From Cecembia calidifontis (GTDB lineage Bacteria > Bacteroidota > Bacteroidia > Cytophagales > Cyclobacteriaceae): DNA of 64,000 nucleotides. Below, piece after piece: positions 9,406 to 20,320 of the stretch. The stretch covers positions 62,001-126,000 of the forward strand of contig NZ_SGXG01000001.1 in assembly GCF_004216715.1 (NCBI RefSeq). Reading direction: 5' to 3'. Position numbers and translations under genes: made by a program. The first letter of the stretch is position 1; every line of letters begins with the position of its first letter. The notes beneath the pieces are model-generated. The model was not told the DNA's origin, did not search any database, and saw only the letters and a list, made by a program, of their open reading frames with translations.

Positions 9406-10770
9406 TTATTTATTTACTTTTTCAGATGAAGATTTAACAATAGATTTTACCTCTGCCATGTTGATCACAGGGAAAAACTTAGCAAACAACAAGAATAAGG
9501 TAAAGAACAAACCGAATGTAAACAGATAAACTCCGATATCTGCCCAAGTTGGGGAGAACATAGCCCAAGAAGAAGGCAAGAAGTCTCTGTGCAAAGAAGT
9601 TACAATGATTACAAAACGCTCAAACCACATCCCTATATTCACCACGATGGACAAAAGGAAGGTAGCTACAATTGAGGTTCTGATCTTCTTGAACCAGAAT
9701 AGCTGTGGGGAAATCACATTACAGGTCATCATGGACCAATAAGCCCACCAGTACGGGCCAAATGCTCTGTTTACGAATGCATACTGTTCAGCAGCTACAC
9801 CAGAATACCATGCGATGAAGAATTCAGTAATGTATGCAATACCTACAATGGATCCAGTGATGATGATTACTATGTTCATCAATTCAATATGGACAATGGT
9901 AATGTAATCTTCCAGCTTAAATACTTTCCTGGTGATGATCATCAAGGTCAATACCATGGCGAAACCGGAGAAAATAGCGCCGGCAACGAAGTATGGAGGG
10001 AAGATAGTAGTATGCCAACCTGGAATAACTGAGGTCGCAAAATCGAAGGATACGATGGTATGTACAGAAAGTACAAGGGGGGTTGCCAAACCTGCAAGAA
10101 TAAGTGCTACTGACTCATATCTGCTCCATGTTTTTGCAGCTCCGTCCCAACCAAAGGCCAGAGCACCATAGATGGTTTTTCGGATTCCTGTAGCCCTGTC
10201 TCTAATCGTAGCAAAATCAGGGATCAAACCGATATACCAGAATACTAAAGAAACAGAGAAATAAGTCGAAATCGCAAATACGTCCCACAAAAGAGGTGAG
10301 TTAAAGTTTACCCACAAGGAGCCAAAGGTATTTGGTAGAGGAAGTGCCCAATAGGCACCCAACCAAGGACGGCCCATGTGAATAATTGGGAACATCGCGG
10401 CACAGATAACGGCGAAGATCGTCATCGCTTCAGCAGCTCTGTTAATAGCCATTCTCCATTTCTGTCTGAACAATAAAAGTACAGCAGAGATCAAAGTACC
10501 GGCGTGACCAATACCGACCCACCACACGAAGTTGGTGATATCCCAAGCCCAACCGATAGTTTTATTGAGCCCCCACATTCCGATACCTTCCCAGAGGGTG
10601 GCCACTAGGGCAAGCCCTCCCAAGACAAGCACGCCCACTGAAACCAAAAGAGCGAGGAGCCAAGCCATACTTGGCTTGCCCTCTACTTGTCTTGAGATAT
10701 CATGGGTAACATCTTTTAAGGTTTTTCCGCCTGTAATTAGCGGCTCGCGTACGGATGAAGTAACCTGCAT
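9406..10770 (-). CDS. actC: Alternative complex III quinol-binding membrane subunit ActC (NrfD family)
   Basis: ActC is an NrfD/PsrC-type integral membrane protein that binds and oxidises menaquinol next to the iron-sulphur chain of ActB. About ten helices are visible. Family landmarks include [23 protein letters not shown] (about residues 86-108), [18 protein letters not shown] and the segment with [23 protein letters not shown]. The length of 454 residues is standard. It follows actB by 18 bp. There is no sign of damage. Confidence 0.95.
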   Translation of the reverse strand: MQVTSSVREPLITGGKTLKDVTHDISRQVEGKPSMAWLLALLVSVGVLVLGGLALVATLWEGIGMWGLNKTIGWAWDITNFVWWVGIGHAGTLISAVLLLFRQKWRMAINRAAEAMTIFAVICAAMFPIIHMGRPWLGAYWALPLPNTFGSLWVNFNSPLLWDVFAISTYFSVSLVFWYIGLIPDFATIRDRATGIRKTIYGALAFGWDGAAKTWSRYESVALILAGLATPLVLSVHTIVSFDFATSVIPGWHTTIFPPYFVAGAIFSGFAMVLTLMIITRKVFKLEDYITIVHIELMNIVIIITGSIVGIAYITEFFIAWYSGVAAEQYAFVNRAFGPYWWAYWSMMTCNVISPQLFWFKKIRTSIVATFLLSIVVNIGMWFERFVIIVTSLHRDFLPSSWAMFSPTWADIGVYLFTFGLFFTLFLLFAKFFPVINMAEVKSIVKSSSEKVNK

Positions 10771-10788
10771 ATCTTATTATATTAATTT

Positions 10789-13700
10789 TTACGCTTCTGA
10801 TTTATCCTTATTTCTGATTTTGGTGAAATACCACACGTTTGGACTCACATTGATTTCTTCCAAGACATGGTATGCTCTTTCTTCATTTACTTCTTTAATA
10901 GCAGAAGTGGTATCTTCCTGAATTTTGAGCATCTGAGTGATCTTGCTGTTTGGATCATTCATATCACCGAATACAATCGCATTGGTAGGACAAGCTGTAG
11001 CACATGCAGTATTGATGTCCCCATCCTGTACTTTTCTACCCTCTTTCTTAGCAGTAAGCTTACCGGCCTGAATTCTCTGAACACACATAGAGCATTTTTC
11101 GATAACACCTCTAGCCCTTACGGTTACATCAGGATTCAGCACCATTTTACCCAAATCATCGTTTTGGGCTACGTTCACTGCTGCGAATTCTTTATTGTCA
11201 TGGTATTTGAACCAGTTGAACCTTCTGACTTTGTACGGACAGTTGTTGGCACAATACCTTGTACCGATACATCTGTTGTAGGTCATTTGGTTAAGACCTT
11301 CTGAAGAGTGGGTAGTAGCAGCAACCGGACATACCGTCTCGCAAGGAGCGTTGTTACAGTGCTGGCACATCATCGGCTGGAAGGTAACCTCAGGATTATC
11401 AGCAGCCTGCTCTAATTCTTTGTTGCTGCTCGCTCCTTCGGGAGAGGAATAATACCTGTCAATCCTGATCCAGGCCATTTCTCTTCTATTGAGAACTTCC
11501 TGCTTTCCTACAACCGCCACGTTATTTTCAACTTGGCAAGCCACAGTACAAGCTCCACAACCAATACAGGAGTTCATATCAATAGCGAGACCCCAGTGAT
11601 GCTGGCTATATTGATGGCCTTTCCACAGGGAAATTTTGGATGGCTTTACAAATTGACCTTCTTTATAAATTTGTGGTTTGTACCTGCCAGCGCTGGCATC
11701 CTGTTTGTACTCAGAAAGGGTAGCCTCCTGAATTACAAATTCCCTACCCATATAAGTCTGATGGGTTTGGGTTTGAGCGATCCTGTAGGTATCAGAAAGA
11801 AGCTCTACGCTAACACCTTCTGTAATATCATAATTCACAAATCCATTGGAGCTGTCCAATAATTCATAGGCGTTGACACCAACACCATTGGCAACCCTAC
11901 CGGCTTTGCTTCTTCCGTATCCTAGGGCAAGACCAACAGTTCCCTGTGCCTGACCTGGTTGAACCAATACAGGAACAATCAGAGATTTGTTCCCAACAGT
12001 GATTTTAGCTTTTCTGGTCGCTCCCTCAACCATCTTTAGACCATTTTCATTGGCCCATTTTTGAGAAACGGTAAGGTAGTTATCCCAAGTCGCTTTGGAA
12101 ATCGGGTCAGACATTTCCTGCAACCATGGGTTATTGGAATGAGTACCATTACCTATACCGACTTTTGTATAAACAGCAAGTTCTACTCCGGCATTATCAG
12201 CTTTATAGGCCTTGGCAACAGCAGAAGCAGCAGCCGCTACATCTGCATTACCACTGATTGCGGTAGAAGTTGAAGAGATAGAGTAAACACCATTAAACAA
12301 TGACCTATCCCAGAATTCCTGGAAATTAGAAATATCAGACTGGGTAACAAATAAGTTTGACTTCCAATTCTCCTGCAAGAAATCATAATAATTCGTACTG
12401 TTTCCAGCCCAAATCAAGAAAGATTCCTGTGCCTGTCTTGTATTAAATAAAGGAGAAATAGTAGGTTGTGATAAACTGTACTCGCCTTTTCTTGGGTTAA
12501 AATCATTCCAAGATTCTAGATAATGATGATCTGGAGCAACATATTGTACCAAGGAAGCTGTTTCATCCATGGTACCATTGGTAGCAATCGAAACTTTAGC
12601 TTTAGAAATGGCTTCAGCGATTTCCGCTCCTTTAGCATGGTCATATACAGGGTTACAGTTGTAGAAAACAACAGCACCCACACGACCACCTTTAAGGTCA
12701 GCAATAAATTGGTTCATTTTTGTATCATCACCTTTTCTAAAGTGAGATGGTCTGGAGAAGTCAACAGTTACACCATTGTTTTCCAACAGATCATTGATGG
12801 CATTGATTACAACCTGAACATTCGGGTCATTTGAACCGGAAACTACGATGGATTTTCCTCTGTTTGCCCAAAGTTCCTTTGCAGCTTTATCCAGATATTC
12901 AATTTCAACCGCAGGCGCTGTTACCGTAGCAGCCCCAGCTTGCTTTGCGATAGCATTGTATAAGGCCAGCACAGCCAAACCACTCTGAGAAGGTTTGATA
13001 GGGGTTCTGTAGTCGGCATTGGCCCCGGCAAGAGAAAGATTGGATTCAAACTGGAAGTGACGGGACATTACCGGCTTCTCTTTGGTAATCTTTCTGCCCT
13101 GCGCATATTGCTTGGCAAATTCAATTGGAGAAATCCAAGTTCCCAAAAAGTCAGCACCAAAACTTACAATCACATTCGCTTTGGAGAAATCATAAGTTGG
13201 CAACATGGCAGTACCATAAGTCAGTTCAGCAGCTTTGGTAATACCGTAGCTGGAAACAGGATCATAGGTGACGACTTCAGCACCACCAAAAGCAGCAGCA
13301 AATTCAGCTAAAGCCTTTTCAGTAGAAGGCGAAATAATAGTATTGGTAACAACTTTTACAGTTCCTGCTGAAGCTAATTTGGATTTAACTTCTGCATCAA
13401 GGGTAGTCCACTCTGACTTTTCACCATTGATGTATGGACCGCTAAGTCTTTGCTTGTCATATAAAGAAAGAACGGAAGCCTCCACAATCGCATTGGTTCC
13501 TCCTTTTGTTATTGGAGAAAGCTCATTTCCATCGATTTTGATAGGTCTACCTTCTCTTGTTTTCACAACTACGGCCGCATAATCACCGCCAGAAGCGAAA
13601 GTGGATGCATAATAGTTGGGAATAGATGGGTTTATATCAACAGGCTTATTTACATAAGGGATAGCCTTTCTTACCGGAGCCTCACAGGCAGCCAAAGATG

Positions 13701-13863
13701 CTGCAGCCAAACTGAAGCCCATTACTTTCAGAAAGTCTCTTCTGGAGGAACCATCCAAATTAGATGGACCCTCAGGAAACTCTCTTTCGGCATTTCTAAC
13801 AAACGATTCATCGTTTGTCAATTCTTCTAACCCTTTCCAGTAGGTCTTTTTATTTTCTTTCAT
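10789..13863 (-). CDS. actB: Alternative complex III iron-sulphur / molybdopterin-like subunit ActB
   Basis: ActB is a fusion of a molybdopterin-oxidoreductase-like domain that in this family lacks the cofactor (about residues 50-700) with a four-cluster ferredoxin domain (about 760-960). The N-terminus carries a Tat-type motif SRRDFLKVMGFSLAAASLAAC, which suggests Tat export and possible lipidation. The cluster motifs are visible: CIGCGACTVACQ, CQHCNNAPCETVCP, CANNCP and CSMCVQRI with CATACP. They carry electrons from the quinol site in ActC to the haems of ActA. It lies 38 bp after actA. The length of 1024 residues is normal. Confidence 0.95.
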   Translation of the reverse strand: MKENKKTYWKGLEELTNDESFVRNAEREFPEGPSNLDGSSRRDFLKVMGFSLAAASLAACEAPVRKAIPYVNKPVDINPSIPNYYASTFASGGDYAAVVVKTREGRPIKIDGNELSPITKGGTNAIVEASVLSLYDKQRLSGPYINGEKSEWTTLDAEVKSKLASAGTVKVVTNTIISPSTEKALAEFAAAFGGAEVVTYDPVSSYGITKAAELTYGTAMLPTYDFSKANVIVSFGADFLGTWISPIEFAKQYAQGRKITKEKPVMSRHFQFESNLSLAGANADYRTPIKPSQSGLAVLALYNAIAKQAGAATVTAPAVEIEYLDKAAKELWANRGKSIVVSGSNDPNVQVVINAINDLLENNGVTVDFSRPSHFRKGDDTKMNQFIADLKGGRVGAVVFYNCNPVYDHAKGAEIAEAISKAKVSIATNGTMDETASLVQYVAPDHHYLESWNDFNPRKGEYSLSQPTISPLFNTRQAQESFLIWAGNSTNYYDFLQENWKSNLFVTQSDISNFQEFWDRSLFNGVYSISSTSTAISGNADVAAAASAVAKAYKADNAGVELAVYTKVGIGNGTHSNNPWLQEMSDPISKATWDNYLTVSQKWANENGLKMVEGATRKAKITVGNKSLIVPVLVQPGQAQGTVGLALGYGRSKAGRVANGVGVNAYELLDSSNGFVNYDITEGVSVELLSDTYRIAQTQTHQTYMGREFVIQEATLSEYKQDASAGRYKPQIYKEGQFVKPSKISLWKGHQYSQHHWGLAIDMNSCIGCGACTVACQVENNVAVVGKQEVLNRREMAWIRIDRYYSSPEGASSNKELEQAADNPEVTFQPMMCQHCNNAPCETVCPVAATTHSSEGLNQMTYNRCIGTRYCANNCPYKVRRFNWFKYHDNKEFAAVNVAQNDDLGKMVLNPDVTVRARGVIEKCSMCVQRIQAGKLTAKKEGRKVQDGDINTACATACPTNAIVFGDMNDPNSKITQMLKIQEDTTSAIKEVNEERAYHVLEEINVSPNVWYFTKIRNKDKSEA

Positions 13864-13901
13864 TGTATATTCAAGAAAAGTAAGTTCTGAATTGATTTAA
13901 A

Positions 13902-15158
13902 TTAATAGTGGCATTTTGCACACTCCAAACCTCCGATATCCTTCACCTTCAAAGCATTCTTGGAGCCGCTGTGTAACTGTACAAGTTTATCATAGTACTC
14001 ATTGCCTTCAGTACGGATACTTGTCTGTCTGTGACAGTCAATACACCATCCCATTGTAAGCGTACTGTGCTGATAAACCACTTCCATTTCCTCAATCGGA
14101 CCATGGCAGGTCTGACATTCTACCCCACCAACAGCCACGTGCTGTGCGTGGTTAAAGTAAGAAAGATCAGGAAGATTGTGGACCCTTACCCATTCAATAG
14201 GTTTGTTTTCATCCACAGCAGCGTAGATTTTAGCGATTTCAGGAGAAATGCCATCTTTTCCACCTACATTTTGAATATGCATATGACAGTTCATACAAAT
14301 GTTAGCCGATGGAATATTGGCTGATTTTCCTATTTCAACACCAGTATGACAATACTGACAAGGGATTTCAAATTGTCCAGCATGCAACTGATGAGAGAAT
14401 GCAATTGGCTGCTTAGGCGCGTAGCCTTGCTGAACACCTATAGTATAAAGCTCATCAAGAGCAGTTTTCACTACGAAAGCCACTACCAATGCAGTTATGA
14501 TTACAACAAATGCATCAGAGCGGAAAATCTTTTTGAAATCTGTTTTTTGATTGATGAATGCCTGATCCGCTTCATCAAGAGGCTGCGTTTTGAGGTATTT
14601 GGTAAGAATTGAAATGATCAATCCCAATACAATCAGGATCAACAACAATACAATTACCAAGACCGCCAAGATGATGGTCAGGTATTCACTTGGGATACCA
14701 GCACCACCTGCTACAGCAGCACCTTCACCGCCAGCAGCTGCCACAGTTGCGTCTGCCTTATCACCATATTCTACATATGCCAATAAGTTCATCAGATCAT
14801 CATCTGATAGAAACTCATGGTTTGGCATAGCCAACTGGTTATATTCATTGTAAATGGCCACAGCCTGCGCATCACCGGATGCAATCAAAGCTTGGGAATT
14901 ACGGATGAATTTTTTAGTCCAGTCAATGGATCTACGGTCGGTCACACCTCTTAAGGCCGGACCTACATTTTTTTGGTCTAGTTTGTGACAGGTTTTACAA
15001 TTGGCATTGAAAATTGATTTTCCGGCCGCAATTGCTTCTTCGCTATCTGACACTTCGGGATTAACCGCAAAGACCTGTGTCCCTAGCATGAGGAAGAATA
15101 GCATCATGAGGGTGCTAAGCTTCAACGGAACACTTGTTAATGAGCGCTTGATCGACAT
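13902..15158 (-). CDS. actA: Alternative complex III multihaem cytochrome c subunit ActA, with an extra N-terminal cytochrome domain
   Basis: Six CxxCH haem sites are visible: CKTCH at about residue 54, then CQYCH, CMNCH, CQTCH, CIDCH and CAKCH in the C-terminal half. The first belongs to a small class I cytochrome c domain after a signal peptide (about residues 1-31), with a Met-containing segment NQLAMPNHEFLSD. Two hydrophobic segments (about 159-187 and 216-237) connect it to the pentahaem domain. Pentahaem ActA is the electron outlet of alternative complex III, so this looks like a cytochrome c to ActA fusion. It is the first gene of the operon, 49 bp downstream of a good promoter. The C-terminal haem site lies at the very end (CAKCHY). 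Confidence 0.93.
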   Translation of the reverse strand: MSIKRSLTSVPLKLSTLMMLFFLMLGTQVFAVNPEVSDSEEAIAAGKSIFNANCKTCHKLDQKNVGPALRGVTDRRSIDWTKKFIRNSQALIASGDAQAVAIYNEYNQLAMPNHEFLSDDDLMNLLAYVEYGDKADATVAAAGGEGAAVAGGAGIPSEYLTIILAVLVIVLLLILIVLGLIISILTKYLKTQPLDEADQAFINQKTDFKKIFRSDAFVVIITALVVAFVVKTALDELYTIGVQQGYAPKQPIAFSHQLHAGQFEIPCQYCHTGVEIGKSANIPSANICMNCHMHIQNVGGKDGISPEIAKIYAAVDENKPIEWVRVHNLPDLSYFNHAQHVAVGGVECQTCHGPIEEMEVVYQHSTLTMGWCIDCHRQTSIRTEGNEYYDKLVQLHSGSKNALKVKDIGGLECAKCHY

Positions 15159-15206
15159 ATTTATTACTTATTAAACAGTTTGGTGCACGTTTTTTGATAA
15201 ACACTG

Positions 15207-15237
15207 CAAATGTACTACCCCAATTCAATTTTTCAAA
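15207..15237 (-). promoter_or_regulatory. Promoter of the act-cta respiratory operon
   Basis: Reading on the minus strand, TTTG (15237-15234) is followed after exactly 19 nt by TACATTTG (15214-15207). This matches the Bacteroidota sigma factor consensus TTTG-N19-TAnnTTTG. Transcription would start about 40 nt before the actA start codon. No other comparable promoter is visible inside the tightly packed 15-kb gene set, so this probably drives all of it. The rest of 15159-15483 shows no gene. Confidence 0.8.
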
Positions 15238-15483
15238 CTTGAACGAAGGAGCTTCAAAAAATGTTTGCAATAAGGTTTCAAATATACAACAACCTGTTTT
15301 TCAGTATTTTACAACATTATTTCATAGCTTTGCCTCAATTTAGAATCATTATAAATAAAACAATATTTGGCGTTTTCTACTAGTCTACACGCACCAAGAT
15401 GAACACGGAAAAAAAATGCATAAAAATTGTTGATAGCGAAAATAAGGGCAACTTATTAAAAGCAGATAAATTTTCGTTTGGCT

Positions 15484-15514
15484 TTTGCAAAAAAGAAGAG
15501 ATTCTCTACATTTG
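15484..15514 (+). promoter_or_regulatory. Promoter of tRNA-Cys
   Basis: TTTG at 15484-15487, a 19-nt spacer, and TACATTTG at 15507-15514 form a perfect Bacteroidota promoter. The expected start is only about ten bases before the tRNA 5' end, typical for a stable RNA gene. Confidence 0.85.
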
Positions 15515-15531
15515 CATTCCGATTCTGAAAG

Positions 15532-15605
15532 GGTCGCGTGGCCGAGTGGCTAGGCAGAGGTCTGCAAAACCTTGTACAGCGGTTCGAATCCGCTCGCGAC
15601 CTCCA
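15532..15605 (+). tRNA. tRNA-Cys (anticodon GCA), CCA encoded
   Basis: A full cloverleaf can be drawn. The acceptor stem is GGTCGCG (15532-15538) with CGCGACC (15595-15601). The anticodon stem has loop CTGCAAA, giving anticodon GCA. The T arm is AGCGG-TTCGAAT-CCGCT. The discriminator base is U (15602), as expected for cysteine tRNA, and CCA follows in the DNA at 15603-15605. It is a single-gene unit with its own promoter and terminator. Confidence 0.95.
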
Positions 15606-15608
15606 CAC

Positions 15609-15639
15609 AAGCATCTCAAAAATGAGATGCTTTTTTTTT
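15609..15639 (+). terminator. Terminator after tRNA-Cys
   Basis: A 9-bp stem AAGCATCTC/GAGATGCTT with a 6-nt loop is followed by a run of T. It closes the tRNA-Cys unit. The remaining bases up to 15775 hold nothing I recognise. Confidence 0.85.
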
Positions 15640-15775
15640 ATTTCTTAGATCACCTTTTTCTCAATCATCCTAGTTGACAAATCCGTTTATACAAAAGTAG
15701 CGCCCTCTCATGTTATTTTACTTGTTGTTTTAGAATCTGTTAGTTAGCTTAAGCTATCATCAAAATGACTTGAAG

Positions 15776-16249
15776 ATGACAAAATCAATTGTTTTATCTG
15801 TAAATGGAAGGGAAAAAACAATTTTTGCAGATCCTGAAGAGCCCCTTTTGTACATTCTCAGGGAAGAATTTGGCTTAAATGGTCCCAAATTTGGCTGTGG
15901 CCTACATCAATGTGGTTCTTGCATGGTGCTTTCTGATGGACAGGCCAATTATACGTGCAGGATTCCCTGTTCAGCTTTTGAAGGAAAAAAAATAGAAACT
16001 ATCGAAGGACTTGCACAAGATGAAAAATTACACCCTTTACAACAATCATTTTTTGACGAGCAGGCAGCCCAATGTGGTTATTGCTTGAATGGGATGTTGA
16101 TCAATGCATTGGAACTCTTAAGAAAAAAAACAAATCCGAGTGAGGAGGAAATCAGGGATGTTCTGCATAAAGTGATTTGCAGATGTGGTACGCACAGCCG
16201 TTTTATTAAGGCAGTTAAAAAAGCCGTAGACTCCCGATCAAAATTTTAA
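15776..16249 (+). CDS. [2Fe-2S] small subunit of a molybdenum hydroxylase (isoquinoline 1-oxidoreductase alpha / XDH small-subunit type)
   Basis: This protein of about 157 residues carries two [2Fe-2S] clusters that pass electrons from the molybdenum site of the partner subunit. The plant-type cluster motif GCGLHQCGSC (about residues 40-50), with a further Cys in YTCRIPCS, is followed by the second-cluster motifs CGYCLNGMLI (about 101-110) and CRCGTH (about 138-143). The ATG at 15776 is the most likely start; a TTG two codons upstream is possible. The large-subunit gene follows 3 bp after the stop codon. No FAD-binding subunit gene is nearby, which fits the two-subunit membrane-linked class that passes electrons to a cytochrome. 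Because the large subunit is broken, the small subunit may now have no partner. Confidence 0.88.
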   Translation: MTKSIVLSVNGREKTIFADPEEPLLYILREEFGLNGPKFGCGLHQCGSCMVLSDGQANYTCRIPCSAFEGKKIETIEGLAQDEKLHPLQQSFFDEQAAQCGYCLNGMLINALELLRKKTNPSEEEIRDVLHKVICRCGTHSRFIKAVKKAVDSRSKF

Positions 16250-18278
16250 GCGATGAAAGTATTCAATTTGGATAGAAGAGCGTTTTTGAGAACCACAGGA
16301 CATTTGCTGATAGGTTTCAATCTCTTCCCAATGGTCAACTGCAGCCCCTCAAAGGAAGACCCCAATTTACCAGAGCCTTACAATGGCATTCCTGTTCGGC
16401 CCCATGCAGGAAAAGACCTGATTGACTCCTGGATAAGACTGGATGCAGAAGGGCATGTGACTGTTTTGACAGGAAAAAAAGAATTGGGACAGGGAATAAG
16501 GACTACTTTGATTCAAATAGCTGCGGATGAATTGGAAGTGGATATCAAAAGGTGTCATATTATCAATGGAGATACAGGACAAACTCCCAACGAAGGCTAT
16601 ACTTCAGGAAGCAACTCCATTGAAGGGAGTGGCCTGGCAATCAGGCAGGCAGCTGCGGAAGCAAAATTCTTTCTTTTGAAATTGGCTTCCGAAAAACTGC
16701 AGACACCATATGAAAGCTTAGTGCTGAAGGATGGTTGTATTACCGCACCTGACAAGAAAAAAACAAGCTATTGGGATTTGGTTAATGGTGCGTATTATGA
16801 AAAAACCATAACCGGAAAAGCTCCGATTTTGGACTTCCAGAAACACCAATATGTAGGAAAACCCATTCCCAGGAAAGATATCCTGCATTTGGTCAAAGGA
16901 GATGCACATTTCGTCCATGATATGAGGTTGCCCGGAATGGTACATACCCGGGTATTGCATCCTCCAAGCTATGAGGCAAAACTTATCTCCATAGACTCCG
17001 AAGCGGTCAAATCCCTCCAAGGGGTGCTCAAAGTCGTGATAGATGGAAGTTTCATTGCTGTCATTGCTGAAAGGGAATATCAGGCTGTAAAGGCTTGGGA
17101 AAAACTCAAAGAGGTAACAGTCTGGAAAAAACCAACTATAAATCCGCTGTCTGACAGACTATTTGCCGACATGCGCAGCAGGGCCCAAAAGCCGGAAGTC
17201 ATTCAGCAAACCCCGAATATTTCTAAGCAGCTGACCAACTCCCCTATCCGGATCAAATCGGTCTATCAGCGACCTTACCAAATGCACGGTTCTGCAGGTC
17301 CTTCCTGCGCCTTGGCAAAATGGGAAAATGAGCAACTTACTGTCTGGTCACCTACACAGGGTGTCTATCCATTACAGGCTACCTTAGCAGATCTTTTTCA
17401 AATCGATGCCGACAAAATCAGGTGCATTGGAGTTCCCGGGTCGGGCTGCTATGGACATAATGGAGCCGATGATGTATCAGCAGAGGCTGCGCTCATAGCA
17501 AAACATTATCCCGATAAGCCGGTCCGTTTACAATGGATGCGGGAAGATGAGCACCAATGGGAACCTTATGGTTCAGCAATGATCATGGAACTGGAAGCCA
17601 GGGTTTCGAAGGAAGGGTTGATTCAGGTCTGGGACAGCAAAATATGGTCTGATTCACATAGCACCCGACCTCGGGGAGAAGCAGGCCATTTTGTTTCTGC
17701 CCGGCATTTGGAAAACCCAATCCCATTTTTAAAAGGAGGATTTTCCGGAGGAGCTTACAGGAATGCTACACCTTTATATAATATACAGGATGTCAGGCTT
17801 CAGCTTTTCAATTATGATGGACCATTAAGGTCCTCTGCCCTCAGGGGGCTCGGAGCCTATGCCAATATTTTTGCTTTGGAGTCATTTATAGATGAGCTGG
17901 CTGAGGCTTCTGGCATGGACCCATTCATATTCCGGATCAAAAACCTGAAAGATGAAAGGGCTATTGCTGTTCTGGAGGAATTGAAATCAAAGACCAATTG
18001 GAATGCCTTGGAGCGAACAGGAAACAAAGGGTATGGAATTGCCTTTGCCAAATACAAAAACTCCGCAGCCTATTTTGCAGTGATGGCCGAGGTTGAAAAA
18101 GCCCATGAAAAAGAGGCTTTCAAATTGAAGAGAATGATCGGTGTGATTGAGGCCGGACAATGCATCAATCCGGATGGACTGATCAACCAAACCGAGGGGG
18201 GGATGATCCAATCTGCCAGTTGGACCTTAATGGAATCAGTCAAGTATGATAAAAATGGGATATTAACCCAGATTGCAG

Positions 18279-20165
18279 CTATCCGCCTGTAAGTAGCTGT
18301 AATTTGGGTATTTCTGTTTTTTTGAGTTCAAGTTTGTGTACTACGGATTTTCTTTTTTTAAACGGTTGATATTTGGCCTTAAGGATGTCGTAGATTTCTT
18401 TTAGGTTTTTGTTTGGAACTGTACACTTGCGTGTGGTAATGATTTTGTCATAGGTGTTTTTCCCTGAAGTAGTGATGACCTTTTGTGTGTTGCCTACTCT
18501 TACTATTTCACGCCAGCAGCTTTTTATTCCATTCTGTTTGAGCTGGTACCTTACTGTATTGACTATCCAATATGCAAGGATTCCCAGATGTAGATGTGCC
18601 ATGGCGGCATCATCATTTTTATGGTAAATCGGTCTGAGGTCCAGGTCGGTTTTGAGGGTACGGAAGGCATTTTCTATTTCCCTGATAGTGTTATAGATAT
18701 TCCAGATGATGTACTCCTCCTGCACGTTCAGGTTTGTCCGTAAAAAATAGACGCCCAGATTATCGGTTTTTGCCTGCTCCCGTTCCGGGTTTTTCTTCCA
18801 TGACATTGCTGTTGCCTGTTCTGTTTTAGGGTCACTTTCAACAGTGATCTCATAATAATACTGGACTGATGGATACTTTTCTTTGGCCCTCCCGATGCGC
18901 TGGTGGACTTTATCGGTTTTTTTGACTCCTCCCTTGCTGTTGAGGGCATGGTGTATTTTTTGCAGCTCCTGTTCAAACCTTTCTTCGAACTGTAGCTTCA
19001 TACCTTCCTCTTTCTTCTCTTTGGAAGGGCTTTTGACTTCTAAATAATAGTCTGTGTTTTTTTCTGTGGACACGGCTCTGAGTCTGATGTTCTGCTTTGA
19101 TTTTGTTTCCAGCAGAGTTGTAAGCCTGTCGGGCACATAGCTATAATCCTTGAGTTTTGTCCTGCTTACACAGAGGTAGCTGTATCCTTTGTTCCGGATA
19201 AGATGCAGGTTTTCTTCGGTGGCTATGCCCGCATCGAGTACCACTACCGCAGGTCCTGTACAGGTGTGGACGGAAAGCTTTTCAATCATTGCGGCAAGTG
19301 TGTTGCAGTCTGCTATGTTTCCTTCCAGGATTGAGGAGTACTTGATAAACCCTTCCACATTCACTACCAGTGCCAGCACAACAAGTTTCGCATCTTTTCT
19401 TTTTTCCTTGCTCCTTCCGTATTGTGCCAGCTTACTGTTCGGCTTTTCTCCCTCAAAGTAGGTGTTGGTCAGGTCATAAAGGATGATCTTATCCTGCAGA
19501 TCAAAGAGTTCATTGGTACGTTTGGAAAGGTGCTTTTCGAGTGAATCTTTGACTTTGTACAGCTCAAGCGCACTTTTGTACAGCTTGTCCTTGGTTATTT
19601 TATCCATATCATAGCCCGTAAGCTCACAGACTGCCGAGTTTTCCTTTATCCAACGGACAGTTTTGAGTTCGGAAGCGGGGTATACCGCACGGGATACAAC
19701 CTGTGTGGCTGCAAGACTGGCATCTTCGGCGCTGAATCCCGCCGAAAGTAATAAAGGTGTAAGCTGTAGCTTCTCCCATGTCCGGAAAGCAATATTCTCA
19801 GCTCCTATTTCCCTGGCATTACTGTGCTGGATGGTATCCATATCCACCATCCGTGACAGCTGCTGTTCCGACTTGATATCCAGCTTCTTGGAAGATACGA
19901 TCCGATTCCAGAAGTCTTCAACATAGCGTCTGACGATTGGATCTTCCTCCAGGTCAAAAAGAGAAGCCTTCTGCTCATACTTCTCGGTAAGGTGTTTCTG
20001 TATTTTGTTGAGCTGCTCGGGTGCAGCATCCTCCATGAAACCTATATTCAGGATAGTGCGATGACACACCCTGTTGTCCGCATTACGGTAACTTTCCACC
20101 AGCCGGTAGTATCCGCTGAGTATTCCCGTATCGGGATGTTTACGTAAAGAGAACTTGAAATACAT
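18279..20165 (-). CDS. IS1634-family transposase
   Basis: This DDE transposase has 628 residues and resembles the IS1634/IS1549 type. The N-terminal part (GILSGYYRLVESYRNADNRVCHRTILNIG) is typical, the catalytic part has ILYDLTNTYFEG and VVVLDAGIATEENL (Asp residues), and the C-terminal catalytic segment is IWNIYNTIREIENAFRTLKTDL (Glu). The stop codon (18279-18281) overlaps the left inverted repeat, so the gene fills the element. Full length, no frameshift. IS4-related families share this fold, so the exact family name is less certain than the transposase call. Confidence 0.88.
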   Translation of the reverse strand: MYFKFSLRKHPDTGILSGYYRLVESYRNADNRVCHRTILNIGFMEDAAPEQLNKIQKHLTEKYEQKASLFDLEEDPIVRRYVEDFWNRIVSSKKLDIKSEQQLSRMVDMDTIQHSNAREIGAENIAFRTWEKLQLTPLLLSAGFSAEDASLAATQVVSRAVYPASELKTVRWIKENSAVCELTGYDMDKITKDKLYKSALELYKVKDSLEKHLSKRTNELFDLQDKIILYDLTNTYFEGEKPNSKLAQYGRSKEKRKDAKLVVLALVVNVEGFIKYSSILEGNIADCNTLAAMIEKLSVHTCTGPAVVVLDAGIATEENLHLIRNKGYSYLCVSRTKLKDYSYVPDRLTTLLETKSKQNIRLRAVSTEKNTDYYLEVKSPSKEKKEEGMKLQFEERFEQELQKIHHALNSKGGVKKTDKVHQRIGRAKEKYPSVQYYYEITVESDPKTEQATAMSWKKNPEREQAKTDNLGVYFLRTNLNVQEEYIIWNIYNTIREIENAFRTLKTDLDLRPIYHKNDDAAMAHLHLGILAYWIVNTVRYQLKQNGIKSCWREIVRVGNTQKVITTSGKNTYDKIITTRKCTVPNKNLKEIYDILKAKYQPFKKRKSVVHKLELKKTEIPKLQLLTGG

Positions 20166-20286
20166 GGTGTAAAGTACTGGTATTGAACCCCAAGATGCAA
20201 TACCCCTTGTGTACTACAAACCGAAAAATGGCCTTATACAGCCCGTAGAAAAAAAATCACGTAGGGGGGTACGGATAATCGGAGCT

Positions 20287-20320
20287 AAAAAAAAGAAAAT
20301 TTCCCGAAATTTTCTTTTTT
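20287..20320. terminator. Bidirectional hairpin upstream of the IS1634-like transposase
   Basis: AGAAAATTT and AAATTTTCT flank a CCCG loop, extended by A and T runs on either side. It lies between the right inverted repeat and the transposase start, where it could block transcription entering from outside. Confidence 0.6.

Noticed and set aside
15399..15677. Plus-strand open frame of 92 codons across the tRNA-Cys
   Set aside because: It overlaps the promoter, the whole tRNA and its terminator, and its product has no protein-like pattern.
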